Assembly (NCBI RefSeq): GCF_013394775.1
Contig: NZ_JABXYT010000001.1
Coordinates: 1,918,501-1,982,500 of the forward strand
Source of the DNA: Oribacterium sp. oral taxon 102
GTDB lineage: Bacteria; Bacillota; Clostridia; Lachnospirales; Lachnospiraceae
Length of the DNA stretch: 64,000 nt
Direction: 5' to 3'
Shown: one piece after another, positions 58,386 through 64,000 of the stretch
Layout: each line of letters starts with the position of its first letter
Numbering within the stretch: the stretch's first letter is position 1
The notes under the pieces: model-generated
Databases searched by the model: none
Told to the model about the DNA's origin: nothing
The model's input: only the letters and a program-made list of their open reading frames with translations
Made by a program: the position numbers and the translations under genes

Positions 58386-59804
58386 TTACTCTCTTCCATC
58401 CCAGCAGTAGGTGCAGAGCTTCTCCCTGTCAATCCCGACGGCATCCAGCATATCGTCAAGACGGTTAAATTTCAGTGAGCTGAATTTCATCTTCCTGCAG
58501 ATCCCCTCCAGCATCCTCCGGTAACGATCGGAATCCGGAGCGGCATAGTCCTCAAGCAAAACCCGTTCCACCTTCTCTCCCTCCGCCTCCGCGATAACAC
58601 GGCGGGCAATCAGCTCCATTTCGCCCGTAGAGCGGGAAAAATTCAGATACCTGCAGCCGAAAAGAATCGGCGGACACGCCGGGCGGGCGTGTACCTCCGT
58701 CGCGCCGGTATCATAGAGATACTCCGTGGTTTCCCGAAGCTGCGTCCCGCGGACGATAGAATCGTCGATCAGCAGGATGCGGCGTCCGTTAATCAGCTCA
58801 TGCACCGGTATCAGCTTCATTCTTGCGATCATATCCCGCTTCTTCTGCGTCGGCGGCATGAAGGAACGCGGCCATGTCGGGGTGTATTTGATGAAGGGTC
58901 TCGAAAACGGCACGCCGGAGGCATTGGCATATCCGACGGCATGCGCCGTACCGGAATCCGGCACACCGGCGACAATGTCGATCTCCTCTCTCGTCATGCC
59001 ATCACGCTTCGCCATATTTTCTCCGCAGCGATAGCGCATCTCCTCGACGGAAACTCCCTCATACTTCGAGGAGGGGTAGCCGTAATAAACCCAGAGAAAG
59101 GTGCAGATCTTCATTTTCTTTCCCGGTGCATGCAGCGTCACGACCCCCTCCGGACGCATCGCCACGATCTCTCCCGGCCCCAGCTCCTTATAATCGTGAT
59201 ACCCGAGATTCAGATAAGCAAATGCCTCGAAGGACGCACAGTACCCCTCCTCCTTCTCTCCGATCACGACCGGCGTTCTCCCTAGCGGATCTCTCGCAGC
59301 ATAGACGCATTTCGGTGTCAGTAAGAGCAATGACAGGGAGCCGTCGACGAGCTCCTGCGCATAGCGAATCCCCTCGATCAGATTATCCTTCTGGTTGATG
59401 AGCGCCGCGACCAGCTCCGTCTGGTTGATTTCGCCGCTGGTCATCTCGAAAAAGTGCATCCGATTCTCCCGGAACACCTGCTTGAGGAGCACCTCGATAT
59501 TGTTGATTCTGCCCACAGTGGTCAGAGCATAGGTGCCGTGATGAGAACGGATCAGCAGCGGCTGCGGGTCATAGTCTGAGATACAGCCGATCCCCAGATT
59601 TCCCCTCATCCCATTGATCTCCTTTTCGAATTTCGTACGAAACGGAGAATTCTCAATATTGTGAATCGTACGATCAAAGCCTGTTTCCCGCGAGTAGGTC
59701 GCCAGCCCCCCTCGTCGCGTTCCCAGGTGGGAATGGTAATCCGTCCCGAAAAACAGATCAAACACACAATCTTCCTTTGAAGCTACGCCGAAAAATCCAC
59801 CCAT
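58386..59804 (-). CDS. PurF-like amidophosphoribosyltransferase homologue lacking the catalytic cysteine
   Basis: 472 residues from the ATG at 59804 (AAAGGAG, 7-nt spacing), starting MGGFFGVASKED. In true PurF the second residue is the Cys nucleophile (MCGI.G). Here it is Gly, and the nearest Cys is residue 13. The glutaminase fold otherwise follows ('DYHSHLGTRRGGLATYSRE'), and the PRTase part keeps the PRPP loop 'RRILLIDDSIVRGTQL'. It therefore should not use glutamine in the usual way; ammonia-dependent or non-catalytic roles are possible. Related MGGFFG-type proteins occur in Clostridia, usually annotated as PurF. A canonical purF is presumably elsewhere. Confidence 0.8.
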   Translation of the reverse strand: MGGFFGVASKEDCVFDLFFGTDYHSHLGTRRGGLATYSRETGFDRTIHNIENSPFRTKFEKEINGMRGNLGIGCISDYDPQPLLIRSHHGTYALTTVGRINNIEVLLKQVFRENRMHFFEMTSGEINQTELVAALINQKDNLIEGIRYAQELVDGSLSLLLLTPKCVYAARDPLGRTPVVIGEKEEGYCASFEAFAYLNLGYHDYKELGPGEIVAMRPEGVVTLHAPGKKMKICTFLWVYYGYPSSKYEGVSVEEMRYRCGENMAKRDGMTREEIDIVAGVPDSGTAHAVGYANASGVPFSRPFIKYTPTWPRSFMPPTQKKRDMIARMKLIPVHELINGRRILLIDDSIVRGTQLRETTEYLYDTGATEVHARPACPPILFGCRYLNFSRSTGEMELIARRVIAEAEGEKVERVLLEDYAAPDSDRYRRMLEGICRKMKFSSLKFNRLDDMLDAVGIDREKLCTYCWDGRE

Positions 59805-60102
59805 GCAATCTCCTTTGCAGGCTCTTTCCCACCTGTCGTTTCCTAACCTGCCTGCGATCATTGACCGCAGAAGCCGCGCAGATAACCGCAGTTCCATGCC
59901 CGCGATAATCCGCCGGCGGGGATTCGTACGTTTCACAGAACGGTATTGCCCCTCCGCCGTTTCCTATCATAGCAGAAAACAGGACGAATGGTAAAAGAAC
60001 TTTCCTCCTGTCTGTAAGAATTATCCCTGCACGAGTTCCGTCTCTTTCGTCATATTGTACAGGCTCACGGAGATAGAATTCCCATTTACATTGCAAAAAT
60101 TT
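59805..60102. other. Divergent intergenic region between the PurF homologue and the HD-GYP gene
   Basis: About 300 nt. The half near the PurF homologue has normal G+C and carries its ribosome site; the right half becomes AT-rich towards the HD-GYP promoter. I see no RNA gene or riboswitch. A minus-strand TACAAT near 60055 could be a -10 but lacks a -35. Confidence 0.3.
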
Positions 60103-60117
60103 TAAGAATTATTCTCA
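60103..60117. promoter_or_regulatory. Fur-like inverted repeat upstream of the HD-GYP promoter
   Basis: TAAGAAT-T-ATTCTCA is a 7-1-7 inverted repeat; the other strand reads TGAGAAT-A-ATTCTTA, close to the Fur/PerR-type TGATAAT-N-ATTATCA. It ends 7 nt before the -35 box. Confidence 0.35.
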
Positions 60118-60124
60118 TTTTATA

Positions 60125-60153
60125 TTGACGAATCTTATTGATTCATTTAAAAT
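60125..60153 (+). promoter_or_regulatory. Sigma70 promoter for the HD-GYP gene
   Basis: -35 TTGACG (60125-60130), 17-nt spacer, -10 TAAAAT (60148-60153). The transcript would carry a ~110-nt leader to the ATG at 60274. The leader has a possible GCGCT/AGCGC stem but does not match GEMM-type cyclic-di-GMP riboswitches by eye. Confidence 0.65.
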
Positions 60154-60273
60154 TTGATACATAAGATTCTTATTGATGCTACAGGAAGCGCTAGGAAACA
60201 AAGCAGCGCAGTGTCTATGCAGTATATGCCGTTTCAGCGCATATTCCATTCAATATATGGAAAGGGTACGGAG

Positions 60274-61389
60274 ATGAAGCAAATGGAGCAGATCGCTACT
60301 CGTTCGCTGAAGCCGGGCATGATGACAGACAGCCCGATTCTCGATCAGTATGGCAGGGCTCTGCTTGAGCCCGGCACCATCCTCAGCAGCTTCATTATCA
60401 ACGGTCTGCTCCGAAAGGGCATCACTGTCGTCTATATCCGAAGAGCACAGCCGAAGAAGGAGGGCGAGAAACGAGAAGCCCCTCCCTCAGGCGCAAGACC
60501 GAATTCCGCTAAGGCACGAACGGCAGAGCGGCTCTATCGTTCGGATCCTGCCAGAGTGGAATTCACCGACAGTATGCGGGAGCATATCCTCACCGGCATC
60601 CAGAACATCTATCATACGCCGGATCCGAGGGAGCTCGCTTCCACGACAAGCAGCATCGCAGACGTACTCCTGCAGGCAGTAGAGGAGCATGAATCCATGC
60701 TGGTGGACATCAGCGCGCTGAAGGTCTCCGACGAGTATACCTACAAGCACAGCGTTGATGTTGCCACGCTCTCCATGGTAATCGGAAAGAAGCTGGGAAT
60801 GACGGCACGGGAGCTCCACGAGCTCGGAGCCGCCGGACTTCTGCATGATCTCGGCAAGATCAGGATTCCGGATTCCATCCTGAACAAGCCTTCCCGACTC
60901 ACACCGGAGGAGTTCGAAATCATAAAGAAACACCCGCTTTACGGCTTCGAAATGATAAAGGACAACCCTGATATACCGATTGCTTCTGCGGTCGCCGTGC
61001 TCCAGCATCACGAAAAGCTGAACGGAACCGGTTATCCCTACGGAATTTCACAGTCTGACATCTTCCCCTATTCACGGATTCTCGGCGTCGCAGACGTCTA
61101 TGACGCGCTCGCCACGAGCCGTCCCTACAAAAATGCCAAGACGCCCCGAGAATGCGTCGAAATCCTGATGTCCATGTATGAGGAGCTGGATGTTGAAATC
61201 ATGAACGCCTTTATCGATTCCATGCTGCTCTACCCGGTCGATACCGTCGTCGAGCTGAGCAACGGAGAATATGCGCGGGTGATCGCACAGGGAGCGCATT
61301 TTAAGCTGCGCCCGACCGTGCTCGGTCTCCGTTCCGGGACAGTCTATGAGCTGGAGGATCCGTGCTTCGCCAATCTTGTTATTCTCTGA
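60274..61389 (+). CDS. HD-GYP domain phosphodiesterase
   Basis: 371 residues from the ATG at 60274 (AAAGGG upstream); the next ATG, three codons on, is equally possible, whereas the longer ORF from 60154 starts at the -10 box. The ~130-residue N-terminal part ('ATRSLKPGMMTDSPI') is typical of the family. The HD-GYP domain has 'HSVDVATLSMV', HD at 191-192 in 'LLHDLGKIRIPDSI', 'KKHPLYGFEMI', HHE at 245-247 and GYP in 'HHEKLNGTGYP' (Asn in place of the usual Asp), then 'VADVYDALATSRPYK'. It likely hydrolyses cyclic di-GMP. No transmembrane segment. Confidence 0.9.
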   Translation: MKQMEQIATRSLKPGMMTDSPILDQYGRALLEPGTILSSFIINGLLRKGITVVYIRRAQPKKEGEKREAPPSGARPNSAKARTAERLYRSDPARVEFTDSMREHILTGIQNIYHTPDPRELASTTSSIADVLLQAVEEHESMLVDISALKVSDEYTYKHSVDVATLSMVIGKKLGMTARELHELGAAGLLHDLGKIRIPDSILNKPSRLTPEEFEIIKKHPLYGFEMIKDNPDIPIASAVAVLQHHEKLNGTGYPYGISQSDIFPYSRILGVADVYDALATSRPYKNAKTPRECVEILMSMYEELDVEIMNAFIDSMLLYPVDTVVELSNGEYARVIAQGAHFKLRPTVLGLRSGTVYELEDPCFANLVIL

Positions 61390-61420
61390 ATCCTATTCCC
61401 GTCGGGATATTAGAAAATAG

Positions 61421-61460
61421 AAAAAAGTGCGGCAGCTCCCTGACGGAAACCACTGCACTC
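61421..61460 (-). terminator. Terminator after the rRNA-tRNA unit
   Basis: AGTGC...GCACT stem with a ~24-nt inner region that can fold further, followed on the minus strand by TTTTTTCTATTTTC. It lies about 10 nt past the tRNA 3' end and faces the HD-GYP gene, which ends 31 nt away. Confidence 0.6.
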
Positions 61461-61468
61461 TTTCTTTA

Positions 61469-61542
61469 CGACCCGGATCGGGTTCGAACCGACGACCTCC
61501 GCCGTGACAGGGCGGCGCTCTAACCAACTGAGCCACCAGGCC
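61469..61542 (-). tRNA. tRNA-Asp (GTC)
   Basis: 74 nt. Acceptor GGCCTGG/CCGGGTC (two G-U pairs) with discriminator G; D arm GCTC/GAGC; anticodon stem CCGCC/GGCGG with loop CTGTCAC, anticodon GTC; T arm GTCGG-TTCGAAC-CCGAT. CCA is not encoded. It is the last transcribed unit of the rRNA operon, about 65 nt past the 23S 3' end. Confidence 0.97.
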
Positions 61543-61609
61543 TTATTTTCGTGCCTTGAAAACCACATACCTGCATATTCATCCTGTATCCAGCGAAACA
61601 TCTCCACAT

Positions 61610-64000
<2,391 letters not shown>

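Noticed and set aside
60154..60273. A cyclic-di-GMP riboswitch in the HD-GYP leader
   Set aside because: No GEMM-I core or other recognisable aptamer pattern is present; only a weak stem is visible.

Overview
The window is a 64-kb piece of a Firmicutes chromosome, most likely a high-G+C member of the Lachnospiraceae. The reasons are a SCIFF peptide with its maturase, a one-chain SecDF, a compact 399-residue RpoD, an MscL with a zinc-ribbon tail, Clostridia-type protein sequences throughout, and the gene order rpoB-rpoC-rpsL-rpsG-fusA-tuf. The genus cannot be fixed from the sequence alone. Nearly every gene lies on the minus strand; only a HAD phosphatase, a zinc-ribbon membrane protein and an HD-GYP protein lie on the plus strand.

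Layout from left to right. 1-8915: the start of typA, yigZ, a class A penicillin-binding protein, an RpiB/LacAB isomerase, an M20 peptidase, rpoD and a tandem AAA-like protein whose ATPase motifs are eroded. 9023-12252: the HAD phosphatase and zinc-ribbon protein, then the SCIFF ribosomal-peptide system (scfA precursor, scfB radical SAM maturase). 12477-18123: a 5-oxoproline-type operon (NRAMP-like transporter, pxpB, pxpC, biotin carrier, biotin carboxylase, pxpA) behind a near-consensus promoter. 18444-22239: an Orn/Lys/Arg decarboxylase-fold enzyme, an M3 oligopeptidase and a free methionine-R-sulfoxide reductase. 22418-25109: a clearly AT-rich cassette (TetR regulator, DUF308 membrane protein, SPASM-like radical SAM enzyme) bounded by intrinsic terminators, probably acquired by transfer. 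25314-31038: GH31 glycosidase, CvfB-like RNA-binding protein, acyl-ACP thioesterase, cation efflux and MscL. 31364-36271: queA and three envelope or secreted proteins.

36488-48839 is the transcription/translation core (tuf, fusA, rpsG, rpsL, rpoC, rpoB). Here rpoB is not preceded by rplL. 49248-59804 holds a membrane-anchored unknown, a DUF1934 protein, ddl, yajC, tgt, secDF, lspA, a C-terminally short MocR-type regulator, mutY and a PurF homologue whose first residues lack the glutamine-amidotransferase cysteine. 60274-61389 is an HD-GYP phosphodiesterase with a clear promoter and an upstream Fur-like palindrome. The right end is a tRNA-Asp directly downstream of a 23S rRNA gene that runs off the window, with no 5S gene between them.

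The strongest unexplained signals are: (1) a family of short dispersed elements with CTGATTTA/TTAACCAG-type ends at three intergenic sites, one copy expanded to about 180 nt of nested hairpins; (2) the AT-rich TetR-DUF308-radical SAM cassette; (3) the double AAA-like protein with lost Walker residues next to rpoD; (4) the cysteine-less PurF paralogue; (5) a run of four hairpins at the 3' end of scfB; (6) the truncated MocR translationally linked to lspA.
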